Source: a virus
Virus record (IMG/VR): IMGVR_UViG_3300042882_000098
Span: 1 to 25,212 of that record
Length of the DNA: 25,212 nucleotides
Direction: 5' to 3' (one strand)
Shown piece by piece: positions 1-6,521 of this stretch. The notes below the pieces were generated by a model, which had not been told where the DNA came from, did no database searches, and saw only the letters and a list, made by a program, of their open reading frames with translations. The position numbers and the translations under genes are program-made. Position 1 is the first letter of the stretch, and each line of letters starts with the position of its first letter.

Positions 1-1
1 C

Positions 2-208
2 AAGGCCCCCGCGAACGACGAGGCGCTGTCGACTGCCTCAAGGCGCTCGACACCGCCGCCCGCTGCGCCGGTATCCCGCGAGACGCGGGGCGGCAACGTG
101 GTCCGTCTCTCTGGCGAGGAGCGTGAGATGGCCGCGATGATGAAGATGACCCCCGAGGAGTACGCGAAGAACAAGGTCGCGCTCAAGAAGGAAGGACGGT
201 TGAACTGA
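2..208 (+). CDS. C-terminal end of probable phage scaffolding (or scaffold/protease) protein, partial
   Basis: The frame is open from the window edge to a TGA at 206-208, giving 68 residues of a protein that begins upstream. The visible part is a low-complexity Ala/Pro/Ser/Arg stretch followed by a charged helical tail with the pattern LSGEEREMAAMMKMTPEEY and a final KKEGRLN. Such a 'hydrophobic helix, TPEEYA, K-EG' tail resembles, from memory, the C-terminus of phage scaffolding or head-assembly proteins, which bind the capsid shell and leave during maturation. Its place just upstream of the capsid genes agrees with this. The stop overlaps the next start (TGATG), so the two genes are probably translationally coupled. 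The N-terminus is missing, so the function is a suggestion only. Confidence 0.6.
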   Translation, partial: KAPANDEALSTASRRSTPPPAAPVSRETRGGNVVRLSGEEREMAAMMKMTPEEYAKNKVALKKEGRLN

Positions 209-798
209 TGGACACGCTGCCCCAGACCGCCGGCCGCCGCCGCCGCGCGCGCCGCCCCGAAGAGACGGAAGAGACGGTCCTCGACACGTCTCCGCGCCCC
301 GACATGCGGCCCCCGCTGCGTGACGACGACCCTCGCGCCGCGGCCGCACGGCGCGAGGCCGAGATCCTCGGTCACCTCGGTGACATGAACGAGGGAACGG
401 ATGAGTTCTACTTCTCACCCGACATGGTTCCCGATGGCTGGACCTACGAGTGGAAGCGCCGCACGATCATGGGGCAGGAGGATCCTGCCTATCAGGTCGC
501 GCTCGCCCGCACCGGCTGGGAGGCAGTTCCCGCCCGGCGCCACCCCGAGATGATGCCCGTCAACTGGAAGGGCGACACCATCGAGCGCAAGGGGCAGGTC
601 CTGATGCAGCGCCCGAAGGCGATCACGGATCGCATCGAGGAGATGGACCGGCATCGCGCGCGCAACCAGATCAGGGCGAAGGAGCAGCAGCTCAACGCGG
701 CGCCGCCGGGCACGATGGAAGCCGAGTTCTCCGACGCGCGCACGCGCCCCGTCATCAAGAAGAGCTTCGAGGCGATCCCGATCCCGAAAGACGCATAG
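208..798 (+). CDS. Hypothetical phage protein in the head-assembly region (196 aa)
   Basis: A 196-residue soluble protein with no signal peptide or membrane segment. The first 45 residues are disordered, rich in Arg, Pro and acidic residues. A more ordered core follows (about residues 68-130) with the motifs FYFSPDMVPDGWTYEWKR and GWEAVPARRHPEMMP, then a basic helical region (MDRHRARNQIRAKEQQL). The Trp/Tyr/Pro-rich core looks like that of small proteins I recall beside capsid genes in environmental podovirus-like phages, but I cannot name a family or an experimentally known function. The start at 208 is set by its overlap with the upstream TGA. A strong terminator begins 25 bases after the stop, so this gene closes its transcription unit. 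A structural or head-assembly role is inferred from position only. Confidence 0.75.
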   Translation: MDTLPQTAGRRRRARRPEETEETVLDTSPRPDMRPPLRDDDPRAAAARREAEILGHLGDMNEGTDEFYFSPDMVPDGWTYEWKRRTIMGQEDPAYQVALARTGWEAVPARRHPEMMPVNWKGDTIERKGQVLMQRPKAITDRIEEMDRHRARNQIRAKEQQLNAAPPGTMEAEFSDARTRPVIKKSFEAIPIPKDA

Positions 799-807
799 GG
801 GTCCGTC

Positions 808-820
808 TCTCAGTCTGAGA
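808..820. repeat. Short palindrome TCTCAG-T-CTGAGA
   Basis: A perfect 6-base inverted repeat around one central base, lying between the stop of the 196-aa gene and the terminator stem. The spacer is too short for a good hairpin, so a protein-binding site is conceivable, but 6-base arms can also occur by chance. Confidence 0.3.
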
Positions 821-822
821 AG

Positions 823-849
823 GAGGGGGTGTTTTACACCCCCTCTTTT
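823..849 (+). terminator. Rho-independent terminator after the 196-aa gene
   Basis: A perfect 10-bp stem (GAGGGGGTGT at 823-832 pairing with ACACCCCCTC at 836-845) has a 3-base loop and is followed by TTTT. It would stop + strand transcription coming from the scaffold region. The stop codon of the minus-strand HNH gene (834-836 on the + strand) lies in the loop and the first base of the right arm. Confidence 0.85.
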
Positions 850-1367
850 GCGTAAACGCCGAAGTACCTGCGAGCCGCGGCCATATAGGCGTCCGAGGCT
901 TCTCTGGCGGTGTTGAAATATCCCAGATGTCTGAGCGTCCTTGAGACCCTGATGTACGCGGCGTATTTGCCTCGTTCAGGCCTAAACGACACGCCTTTGT
1001 AGCCTGACGAATTGCGCTTAGATCGCGCCGCGTTGGCTCCGTTTTCAGATTTTGACGCTTCGCGTAAATTCGACCAGCGGTTATCTTTTCTATCGCCGTT
1101 GATATGGTCGATCAACATCGGCTCATCGCCGGTCATCCATTTCCACGCTAGCCGATGCAGCGGGTAGCGGCAGTTCTGTATTTTAACTGCCTGATAGCCA
1201 TTACTATGCAAACTACCGGCGGCAGCCCCTTGTTTTGCGCGGCGGCCCATAGTTCTACGCCAACGCATTTGGCCTGTTAACGGGTCGTAGGCCAACACAG
1301 TCCGCAACGTAGACTGCGTGGGGAGGAGTTTAGGTTGCATGGCTAACTCTACCCGCCTTTTGGACAT
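834..1367 (-). CDS. HNH homing endonuclease with C-terminal AP2 DNA-binding domain
   Basis: A 177-aa free-standing homing endonuclease. The HNH nuclease core spans about residues 65-105: H71 in YPLHRLAWKWM, then the metal-site segment IDHINGDRKDNRWSNLR (D87, H88, N90, N96, N100). Residues 119-172 form an AP2-type DNA-binding domain (SSGYKGVSFRPERGKYAAY, then HLGYFNTAREASDAY). Such genes cut phage genomes lacking the insertion and are copied in by repair. It is the only minus-strand gene here and has visibly lower GC than its neighbours, as expected of a recent arrival. An in-frame ATG at 1340 (MQPKLLPTQ) may be the true start: it lies only a few residues before the conserved YDPLTGQMRW segment and has purine-rich sequence upstream, whereas the 1367 start has no clear ribosome site. 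Confidence 0.9.
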   Translation of the reverse strand: MSKRRVELAMQPKLLPTQSTLRTVLAYDPLTGQMRWRRTMGRRAKQGAAAGSLHSNGYQAVKIQNCRYPLHRLAWKWMTGDEPMLIDHINGDRKDNRWSNLREASKSENGANAARSKRNSSGYKGVSFRPERGKYAAYIRVSRTLRHLGYFNTAREASDAYMAAARRYFGVYAKEGV

Positions 1368-1395
1368 CGTGTCAAGTAGCGGCTACGCGAGATTT

Positions 1396-1404
1396 TGCTA
1401 TGCT
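1396..1404 (+). promoter_or_regulatory. Possible extended -10 promoter for the capsid block
   Basis: TGC-TATGCT at 1396-1404 resembles an extended -10 element (TGn followed by 4 of 6 matches to TATAAT). No convincing -35 box is visible at 17 bases. A start near 1410 would place the inverted repeat at 1406-1439 at or near the 5' end of the message. The capsid genes need a promoter after the terminator at 823-849, and this 132-base gap is the obvious place, but the match itself is weak. A phage-encoded polymerase with its own promoter is equally possible. Confidence 0.2.
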
Positions 1405-1405
1405 T

Positions 1406-1439
1406 GAAAATAGCCTCCTCGGTGTGAGGCCTAATTTTC
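1406..1439. terminator. Imperfect inverted repeat upstream of the decoration gene (terminator or 5' mRNA hairpin)
   Basis: GAAAATAGCCTC (1406-1417) pairs with GAGGCCTAATTTTC (1426-1439) with two single-base bulges and an 8-base loop. A/T-rich outer arms on both sides mean that either strand would carry a U-rich run after the stem, as in bidirectional terminators. Alternatively it folds in the leader of the capsid transcript and stabilises it. It lies between the HNH gene and the decoration gene. Confidence 0.4.
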
Positions 1440-1499
1440 CCTCGGCTCTTGCGACGTCTCGGGACGCCCGCGGACCCTTTCTAAAAAGGAGTTTCCGGC

Positions 1500-2129
1500 A
1501 TGGCGAACGCTAATACGCCGTTCGGTTTCCGCCAGTACTACGGCGGCTCGGGCGGTGCGCCGACTTTCGCGCAGTCGACCCGTCTGATTGCGTCCACCGA
1601 CACCACCCCCGTCTACACCGGCGACCCGGTCATGCCGGTCATCTCGACCGCGAACGGCTACATCACGCAGGCCGCGCCCGGCACCACCACGCTCGCCGGC
1701 ATCTTCGTCGGCTGCAAGTACCTCTCGGTCTCGCAGAAGCGCACCGTGTGGAACAGCTACTGGCCCGGCAGCGATGCCTCGGGTGACGTCGAAGCCTACG
1801 TCATCGACGACCCGAACGCGCAGTTCGAGGTCATGGGTGCCAGCACGACCTTCAACATCACGGGCACGCTGACCACGGTCACCAGCTCGAAGGTCGGCCA
1901 GTACGCCCAGTTCGCCATCGGCACGGGCAACTCCAGCACCGGCCAGTCCGGTGCCTACCTCGACACCGCCAACACCACGGTCACCTTCCCGTTCATCGTG
2001 CGCGGCCTGATCGTCGCCCCGCCGGGCGCCAACGGTGCTGATCCGACCTCGGCCTACAATCAGGTCATCGTCGGCTTCAACAACGAATGGCTGCGCTCGA
2101 ACGGCGCCGGCCCCACCGGCATCAGCTAA
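1500..2129 (+). CDS. Capsid decoration or stabilising protein (209 aa), structural
   Basis: A 209-residue protein rich in Gly, Thr, Ser and Ala with beta-strand patterning and no membrane segment. It opens with MANANTPFGFRQYYGGSG, an N-terminus I recognise from virion proteins encoded just before the major capsid gene in many environmental tailed phages. Its beta-rich makeup and position suggest that it sits on or between capsomers to stabilise the expanded head, but the biochemical role is inferred. A good ribosome site (AAAAAGGAG) precedes the ATG with suitable spacing. The stop TAA is followed directly by the ribosome site of the capsid gene. It is the first gene of a capsid block running to the terminator at 4421-4448. 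It might instead be a head-fibre or completion protein. Confidence 0.75.
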   Translation: MANANTPFGFRQYYGGSGGAPTFAQSTRLIASTDTTPVYTGDPVMPVISTANGYITQAAPGTTTLAGIFVGCKYLSVSQKRTVWNSYWPGSDASGDVEAYVIDDPNAQFEVMGASTTFNITGTLTTVTSSKVGQYAQFAIGTGNSSTGQSGAYLDTANTTVTFPFIVRGLIVAPPGANGADPTSAYNQVIVGFNNEWLRSNGAGPTGIS

Positions 2130-2142
2130 GGAGTAATGACCA

Positions 2143-3057
2143 ATGGCTGTTAATCTTTCCGCCATCAAGGACTTGCTCCTCCCCGGCCTGCGTGGCGTCG
2201 AGGGCAAGTACGAGATGATCCCGTCTCAGTACGACAAGATCTTCACCAAGCACGACTCGAAGATGGCTCTGGAGCGCACCGCTGAGATGCGCTACCTCGG
2301 CCTCGCCCAGCTGAAGACCGAAGGCGGCCAGACTGCCTTCGACAACGGCGCCGGCGAACGCTTCGTCTACAATCAGGAGCACACGGAAATCGCCCTCGGC
2401 TACGCGATCACTCGCAAGGCCATCGACGACAACCTGTACAAGACGCAGTTCCACCCGTCGAACCTCGGTCTGATCGAGAGCTTCCAGCAGACCAAGGAGA
2501 TCTACGGCGCGAACATCCTGAACACGGCGACCACCTACAACGCCTCCATCGGCGGTGACGGCAAGGCGCTCTGCGCTACCGACCATCCCATCGACGGCGG
2601 CACGGTCGCCAACAAGCCGGCCATTCAGGTCGACCTGAACGAGGCGTCGCTGCTGAACTCGATGATCGCGGTTCGGACGAACTTCAAGGATCAGGCGGGC
2701 CTCAAGGTCTTCGCCCGCGCCCGGAAGCTCATCGTCCCGCCGCAGCTGGAGCCGGTCGCCATCCGACTGACCAAGACCGAGCTGCGCCCCGGCACGGCCG
2801 ACAACGACGTCAACGCGATCATGTCCACCGCGGGCGGCCTGCCCGAGGGCTACATGGTCAACGACTTCCTCACGTCGGCCTTCTCGTGGTTCCTGATGAC
2901 CAACATCGACGGGCTCTCTTACATGGAGCGCATCAAGTTCGAGACGGACATGCAGGTGGACTTCGTCACCGACAACCTGTTGGTGAAGGGCTACGAACGG
3001 TATTCGTTCGGCTACTACAACTTCCGCTCGATCTTCGGATCGTTCCCGACCGCCTGA
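2143..3057 (+). CDS. Major capsid protein, Mu gpT-like (HK97 fold)
   Basis: A 304-residue protein, normal length for a major head subunit. It resembles the Mu-like major head subunit (gpT) family, which adopts the HK97 fold and forms the icosahedral shell. Visible family features are an N-terminal helical arm; ERFVYNQEHTEIALGYAITR with AIDDNLY at about residues 73-100, as in the E-loop/spine-helix region; the characteristic ATDHPIDGG at about 146-154; and a C-terminal domain containing KVFARARKLIVPPQLEP. There is no obvious N-terminal delta-domain or protease site, consistent with a separate scaffold upstream. TAAGGAG lies 9 bases before the ATG, a strong ribosome site suited to a highly expressed protein. 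It is followed 16 bases later by the beta-helix gene. Confidence 0.9.
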   Translation: MAVNLSAIKDLLLPGLRGVEGKYEMIPSQYDKIFTKHDSKMALERTAEMRYLGLAQLKTEGGQTAFDNGAGERFVYNQEHTEIALGYAITRKAIDDNLYKTQFHPSNLGLIESFQQTKEIYGANILNTATTYNASIGGDGKALCATDHPIDGGTVANKPAIQVDLNEASLLNSMIAVRTNFKDQAGLKVFARARKLIVPPQLEPVAIRLTKTELRPGTADNDVNAIMSTAGGLPEGYMVNDFLTSAFSWFLMTNIDGLSYMERIKFETDMQVDFVTDNLLVKGYERYSFGYYNFRSIFGSFPTA

Positions 3058-3073
3058 TAAGGAGCCGCTCAAC

Positions 3074-4102
3074 ATGGGTATTACGCACCTGAGCGGGCTG
3101 GCGGTAGCCGGCATTCCCACCATGGGAATGTCCGGTCTTCCGTTGACCACCGGCAGCGTCTACTTCGTTGACTACGTCAACGGAAGCGACGGCAACACCG
3201 GATCGGCAGACAGCCCCCTCCAGACGCTCTACGGAGCGCACTACAAGATGACGGCCGGTCAGAACGACGTGGCCGTGATCGTCGGCGACGGCTCGACGAC
3301 TGCCACCCAGCGCCTGTCGCTGGCCAATGCGCAGGTACTCGACCCGACGGCTACCGCCGGCACGCTCGTCTGGTCGAAGAACGCATGCCACATCGTAGGC
3401 ATGTGCGCTCCGACCGCAGTCAGCCAGCGCGCTCGCATCGCGCCGCCGACGGGCACCTACACGATGGCGACCTTCGGGTCGGGCAATTTCGTGACGGTGT
3501 CGGCGTCAGGATGCATCTTCGCGAACTTCTCGGTGTACAACGGTTTCTCGACCGGCGGCGCCAGCCAGATCGCGTGGACCGACAGCGGCGGCCGCAACTA
3601 CTACTCGAACGTCATGTTCGGTGGTGCGGGCGACGCGGCCTCGGCGCAGGCGACCACCAGCCGTTCGCTGCTGATCAGCGGCACCGGCGAGCACACCTTC
3701 GACGGCTGCGAGCTTGGCCTTGACACCGTGACGCGCACGGTAGCGAACGCCACGCTCCAGTTCTCCGGGGGCACGGCGCGCAACACGTTCAGGGGCTGCA
3801 ACTTCGCCTTCCAGACGAGTTCCGCGACGACGCTGGGCATCATCGTGGCGGCCGCGGCCGGCATTGATCGCTGGCAGAAGTTCGACCGCTGCACGTTCGT
3901 CAACAACGTCAGCTCAACCTCGACGACCATGAGCGCCCTCGCGACGCTCCCGGCGTCGGCTGGCGGCCTGCTGCTGATGAAGGACTGCACCCTCGTCGGC
4001 ATCACCGAATTCGGCACTGACGCCAATTCGTTGGGTCAGATCTACGTCGATGGCGCCGCGCCCACAGCGGCCACCAGCGGCATCGCCGTCAACCCGTCCT
4101 GA
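3074..4102 (+). CDS. Beta-helix virion protein, candidate head fibre or decoration protein (342 aa)
   Basis: A 342-aa protein with the signature of a right-handed parallel beta-helix. An N-terminal VYFVDYVNGSDGNTGSADSP segment (about residues 29-48) is typical of the entry strand of pectate-lyase-like folds (DUF1565-like). Repeated short strands with regularly spaced Asn/Cys/Phe follow, for example CIFANFSVYNGF, NTFRGCNFAF and FDRCTFVNN. Such proteins trimerise and project from virions, and some cleave polysaccharide. No catalytic acid set can be assigned. The position directly after the major capsid gene, with its own AAGGAG, argues for a head-attached fibre rather than a tailspike, the tailspike being encoded at 8385-11213. 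The preceding gene ends with a double stop (TGATAA). Confidence 0.75.
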   Translation: MGITHLSGLAVAGIPTMGMSGLPLTTGSVYFVDYVNGSDGNTGSADSPLQTLYGAHYKMTAGQNDVAVIVGDGSTTATQRLSLANAQVLDPTATAGTLVWSKNACHIVGMCAPTAVSQRARIAPPTGTYTMATFGSGNFVTVSASGCIFANFSVYNGFSTGGASQIAWTDSGGRNYYSNVMFGGAGDAASAQATTSRSLLISGTGEHTFDGCELGLDTVTRTVANATLQFSGGTARNTFRGCNFAFQTSSATTLGIIVAAAAGIDRWQKFDRCTFVNNVSSTSTTMSALATLPASAGGLLLMKDCTLVGITEFGTDANSLGQIYVDGAAPTAATSGIAVNPS

Positions 4103-4113
4103 TGGAGTAGGCC

Positions 4114-4413
4114 ATGAAGGCTCGTCATCGCAAGAATCGTGAAGCCGGCGGCGGCGTCGCCGCCTACAAGGAAGACCTCAGCCGGAAGAACGGGAAGTAC
4201 AACGGTCCCGGTGCCGACGATGTCACGGACGCCGCCGAAGAGCGCAAGCGCGGCGGCAAGACCGTGAAGATGCAGGGCAAGATGTCCAAGCTCAACGCCG
4301 GCCGCATGCCTCGCAAGAGCGGCGGCCGCACGGGCTCGAACATGAACCCGCTCTCCTCGGCCCACAGCGGCACCCCCGCTCGGGGCCGCAGCAGCAAGCA
4401 GAGCAGCTGCTGA
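4114..4413 (+). CDS. Small highly basic protein with C-terminal Cys (99 aa)
   Basis: A 99-residue, strongly Lys/Arg/Gly-rich protein with no hydrophobic segment and a Ser-rich tail ending in Cys (SSKQSSC). Segments such as RGGKTVKMQGKMSKLNAGR and PRKSGGRTG look disordered and suited to contact DNA or the inner capsid surface. I do not recognise a family with a known function. It is the last gene of the capsid block: a GGAG lies before its ATG and a strong terminator begins 7 bases after its stop. It may be an internal head protein or a small assembly factor; this is inference from charge and position. Confidence 0.7.
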   Translation: MKARHRKNREAGGGVAAYKEDLSRKNGKYNGPGADDVTDAAEERKRGGKTVKMQGKMSKLNAGRMPRKSGGRTGSNMNPLSSAHSGTPARGRSSKQSSC

Positions 4414-4420
4414 CCCACGG

Positions 4421-4448
4421 CGGGGGCCTCGGCCCCCGTCCTCTTTTT
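4421..4448 (+). terminator. Rho-independent terminator closing the capsid block
   Basis: CGGGGGCC (4421-4428) and GGCCCCCG (4431-4438) form a very GC-rich hairpin, followed after TCCTC by TTTTT at 4444-4448. It sits between the capsid/head-fibre genes and the tail genes, where partial termination would raise the ratio of capsid to tail messages. The ribosome site of the next gene (GAGGTG at 4450-4455) begins just after the U-tract, so read-through message is immediately translatable. Confidence 0.85.
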
Positions 4449-4459
4449 CGAGGTGCCTG

Positions 4460-4735
4460 ATGGCCCGCACACCGGCATGGCAGCGTCGCGAGGGAAAGAA
4501 CCCGTCAGGCGGCTTGAACGCCACCGGCCGGGCGTCCCTGCGCGCCACCGGATACAACATCAAGCCGCCCGTCACCGCGGAGCAGGCCAAAAGCAGCCCG
4601 GCGTCCGCCGCGCGCCGCGACAGCTTCCGCGCCCGCATGTGCGGGATGAAGGAAAAGCTGACATCCTCAAAAACCGCCCACGATCCGAACAGCCGCATCA
4701 ACCTTGCGCTGAAGAAGTGGGACGTGAAATGCTAG
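4460..4735 (+). CDS. Small basic phage protein, DUF6321-like (91 aa)
   Basis: A 91-residue basic protein with a pattern I recognise from many marine and freshwater phages: TPAWQRREGKNPSGGLN at the N-terminus, a GRASLRATGYN/KPPVT middle, and the C-terminal RARMCGMKEKLTSSK, DPNSRINLALKKW. From memory this corresponds to Pfam DUF6321, whose function is unknown. Three conserved blocks rich in Arg/Lys and Ser suggest nucleic-acid or virion binding, but this is unproven. The start at 4460 is preceded by GAGGTG; an ATG 7 bases earlier opens a different frame and is rejected. Like its neighbour at 4114-4413, it ends in Cys (DVKC). It is the first gene after the capsid-block terminator. Confidence 0.8.
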   Translation: MARTPAWQRREGKNPSGGLNATGRASLRATGYNIKPPVTAEQAKSSPASAARRDSFRARMCGMKEKLTSSKTAHDPNSRINLALKKWDVKC

Positions 4736-4746
4736 GAGCCTCGTAA

Positions 4747-5400
4747 ATGCGCCCGATTACTGTCACCGTTGGCCCCCTCGCCAGCGCGAGCGCCACCAAC
4801 ATCCGCACGGCGTCCGGCGTCGTCGCCGCAGGCAACCTGACGCTGAACGGTTCGTTGGTCACGGCGGGTGTCGCGATCCTCGACATGGCGCGCCGCGTCC
4901 TGTTCACGACGACGGCCGACGAGACGACGAAGACCATCCTGCTGGCGGGCACGAACTGGGCCGGCGACTTGGTTTCGGAGACGTTGACGCTGGTCAATAA
5001 CAGCACCGTCGCGTCTGTCCTCAGCTACAAGACCGTGACGAGCTCCTACTGCAGCGCGGCGCTGACCGGCAACCTGTCCATCGGAACGAACGGGGTAGCC
5101 GACAGCCCGTGGGTGCGCCTCGACGACTACGCACCCCACGGCGTCGCGATCCAGTGTACGGTCAGCGGAACGGTCAACTACACTGTCCAGCAGACCTTGG
5201 ACGATCCGAACGTATCCGGGACCACCCTGACCCCCGCGACGATGACATGGGTTTCCAGTTCCGATACGAACGTCGTGAGCGCGACCACGACGCAGCAGAC
5301 GAACTACAACTTCACGCCGGTCTTCGCGCGCGTCCTCCTGAACAGCGGCACGGGAACCGTGACGACTACGTTCTTGCAGGCGAGCGCAGTGCCGAAGTGA
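4747..5400 (+). CDS. Beta-rich virion structural protein (217 aa)
   Basis: A 217-aa protein dominated by Thr, Ser, Val and Ala in alternating beta patterns, for example TKTILLAGTNWAGDLVSETL, GVAIQCTVSGTVNYTVQQTL and the closing NYNFTPVFARVLLNSGTG. It lacks a signal peptide and membrane segments. The second half resembles proteins that I recall near capsid genes of environmental phages, with a conserved VQQTLDDPN segment, but no enzymatic activity is indicated. It is probably a small head- or tail-surface protein. TAGGAG just upstream gives a good ribosome site, and the ATG follows the previous stop by 11 bases. It belongs to the tail/fibre block between the terminator at 4421-4448 and the adaptor gene at 6518. 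Confidence 0.75.
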   Translation: MRPITVTVGPLASASATNIRTASGVVAAGNLTLNGSLVTAGVAILDMARRVLFTTTADETTKTILLAGTNWAGDLVSETLTLVNNSTVASVLSYKTVTSSYCSAALTGNLSIGTNGVADSPWVRLDDYAPHGVAIQCTVSGTVNYTVQQTLDDPNVSGTTLTPATMTWVSSSDTNVVSATTTQQTNYNFTPVFARVLLNSGTGTVTTTFLQASAVPK

Positions 5401-5409
5401 GCGTCCTGA

Positions 5410-6303
5410 ATGGTTGGCCTCTCTAACGACGGCACGGGTTTGAGCCTAGGCGGCAGCTTGTCGCTCGGCAAGAACGGGCTGGCGCTGAACACCGACGGAA
5501 CGACCTTGTACGGTCAAGGGTTGACGTTGCTGGGCGCCGTGCCCTCCGCGGTAGCCCTCTGGGCGACGGCGGTGGCCGCCAACGGTGGAAGCGTGTCGAC
5601 AGCTCGACTTGCTATTGTCAGCACTTTTGTCGTGGCGGAGCAAGCATCCGGGGCGTGGTACTTGACCGACGACTATATGCCCTTGTGGGGCGAGAACGCG
5701 CCGCAGGCGTTGACGTCGCTGAAACAGCGCCGACTTGCAGTGGCAGTCAACTCACCGACCTTCGCGGCGGATCGTGGGTACGCATTCAACGGCACGACGC
5801 AATATCTCAACACAGGCTTCATTCCGTCAACCAACGGCATCAACTGCACGGGCACGAACCAGCGCATCGGCGTCTACGAGAGGACGAACGTCAACTCGGT
5901 TGGCTTGAGCGCAGGCGTTCTGGACGCCGCAGGGCGTAATTTGACACTTAACAACCGAACAGGGACAACGGCCACCGCCCGCGCGAATGGGTTGACCGCC
6001 AGCTTCACCCTCGGAACGACTGACAGCCGGGGGCTGAAAGCCGCGAGCCGGGCCGGCGGCAGTTCGACCGTGAAGCTCTTTGACCGGGGCGTGAAACTTA
6101 CGGATGCCACCGTAGCTGCAGGGACCGCCGCGCCGACGCGCGCCATCTATGTGGGTTGCTACAACAACGCGGGCACGGCGGCCTCTTTCCGGGCGTCCTC
6201 TGTCGGCTTCGTTGTGGTCGGTGGCCCGCTTTCCGACGCGCAGGAACTGGCGCAATATAACGCCATTCAGGCGTGGGCGACATCAGTAGGAGCGAACGTC
6301 TGA
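5410..6303 (+). CDS. LamG/concanavalin-like phage fibre protein (297 aa)
   Basis: A 297-residue protein in two parts. Residues 1-45 are Gly/Leu-rich repeats (LSLGGSLSLGKNGLALNTDG). From about residue 115 a jelly-roll domain of the LamG/concanavalin type follows: GYAFNGTTQYLNTGFIPS, then RTNVNSVGL, strands around VKLFDRGVKL, AIYVGCYNN and VGFVVVGGPLSDAQ, ending with a short helix (AQYNAIQAWATSVG). This layout is common in phage proteins thought to bind carbohydrate or decorate the virion. The ribosome site is weak, so expression may depend on coupling to the preceding gene 10 bases upstream. The stop overlaps the next start (TGATG at 6301-6305). GC appears slightly lower than in the capsid genes, which may reflect exchange of host-binding modules. 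Confidence 0.75.
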   Translation: MVGLSNDGTGLSLGGSLSLGKNGLALNTDGTTLYGQGLTLLGAVPSAVALWATAVAANGGSVSTARLAIVSTFVVAEQASGAWYLTDDYMPLWGENAPQALTSLKQRRLAVAVNSPTFAADRGYAFNGTTQYLNTGFIPSTNGINCTGTNQRIGVYERTNVNSVGLSAGVLDAAGRNLTLNNRTGTTATARANGLTASFTLGTTDSRGLKAASRAGGSSTVKLFDRGVKLTDATVAAGTAAPTRAIYVGCYNNAGTAASFRASSVGFVVVGGPLSDAQELAQYNAIQAWATSVGANV

Positions 6304-6521
6304 TGCCCTACCTGATAATTTCCGCCTCTGACACCGTGCAGATCACGACGGAGCATCTTATCCCGAGGCTGCTGGCCGACGGGACATACACTGTCGGCAC
6401 TGAAGTCTTGAGCGATGCGACGCACGCCGCCGCGTGGCCTGTGCTGCTGAACTGCCCGCAGGTCGAACTTGATGTTTTGGTGTTCCCTCATGATGAGGAT
6501 CAGGTCGGGGCGAACGTATGA
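6303..6521 (+). CDS. Small hypothetical phage protein (72 aa)
   Basis: A 72-residue protein reading MPYLIISASDTVQITTEHL at the start and LDVLVFPHDEDQVGANV at the end, with no membrane segment. The start at 6303 is chosen because it overlaps the upstream TGA (TGATG); an in-frame ATG at 6273 would overlap the fibre gene by 31 bases. Its own stop overlaps the next gene through ATGA (6518-6521). I recognise no family. Sandwiched between a fibre protein and a tail adaptor, it is probably a minor structural or assembly protein, but nothing in the sequence shows a function. Confidence 0.6.
   Translation: MPYLIISASDTVQITTEHLIPRLLADGTYTVGTEVLSDATHAAAWPVLLNCPQVELDVLVFPHDEDQVGANV

Noticed and set aside
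2136-2153. Five-codon micro-ORF (MTNGC) between decoration and capsid genes
   Set aside because: The ATG is only a few bases from AAGGAG, too close for efficient initiation; the capsid ATG at 2143 is better spaced. A leader-peptide role cannot be supported.
2122-3150. Minus-strand open frame opposite the major capsid gene
   Set aside because: The + strand is a clear Mu gpT-like capsid protein; the antisense product has no recognisable motif.
4453-4746. Alternative open frame starting 7 bases before the DUF6321-like gene
   Set aside because: It is a different frame giving an Arg/Pro/His-rich product; the 4460 frame carries the recognised conserved blocks.
6273-6302. Upstream in-frame start for the 72-aa gene
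   Set aside because: It would overlap the fibre gene by 31 bases, while the ATG at 6303 forms the TGATG overlap used repeatedly in this operon.
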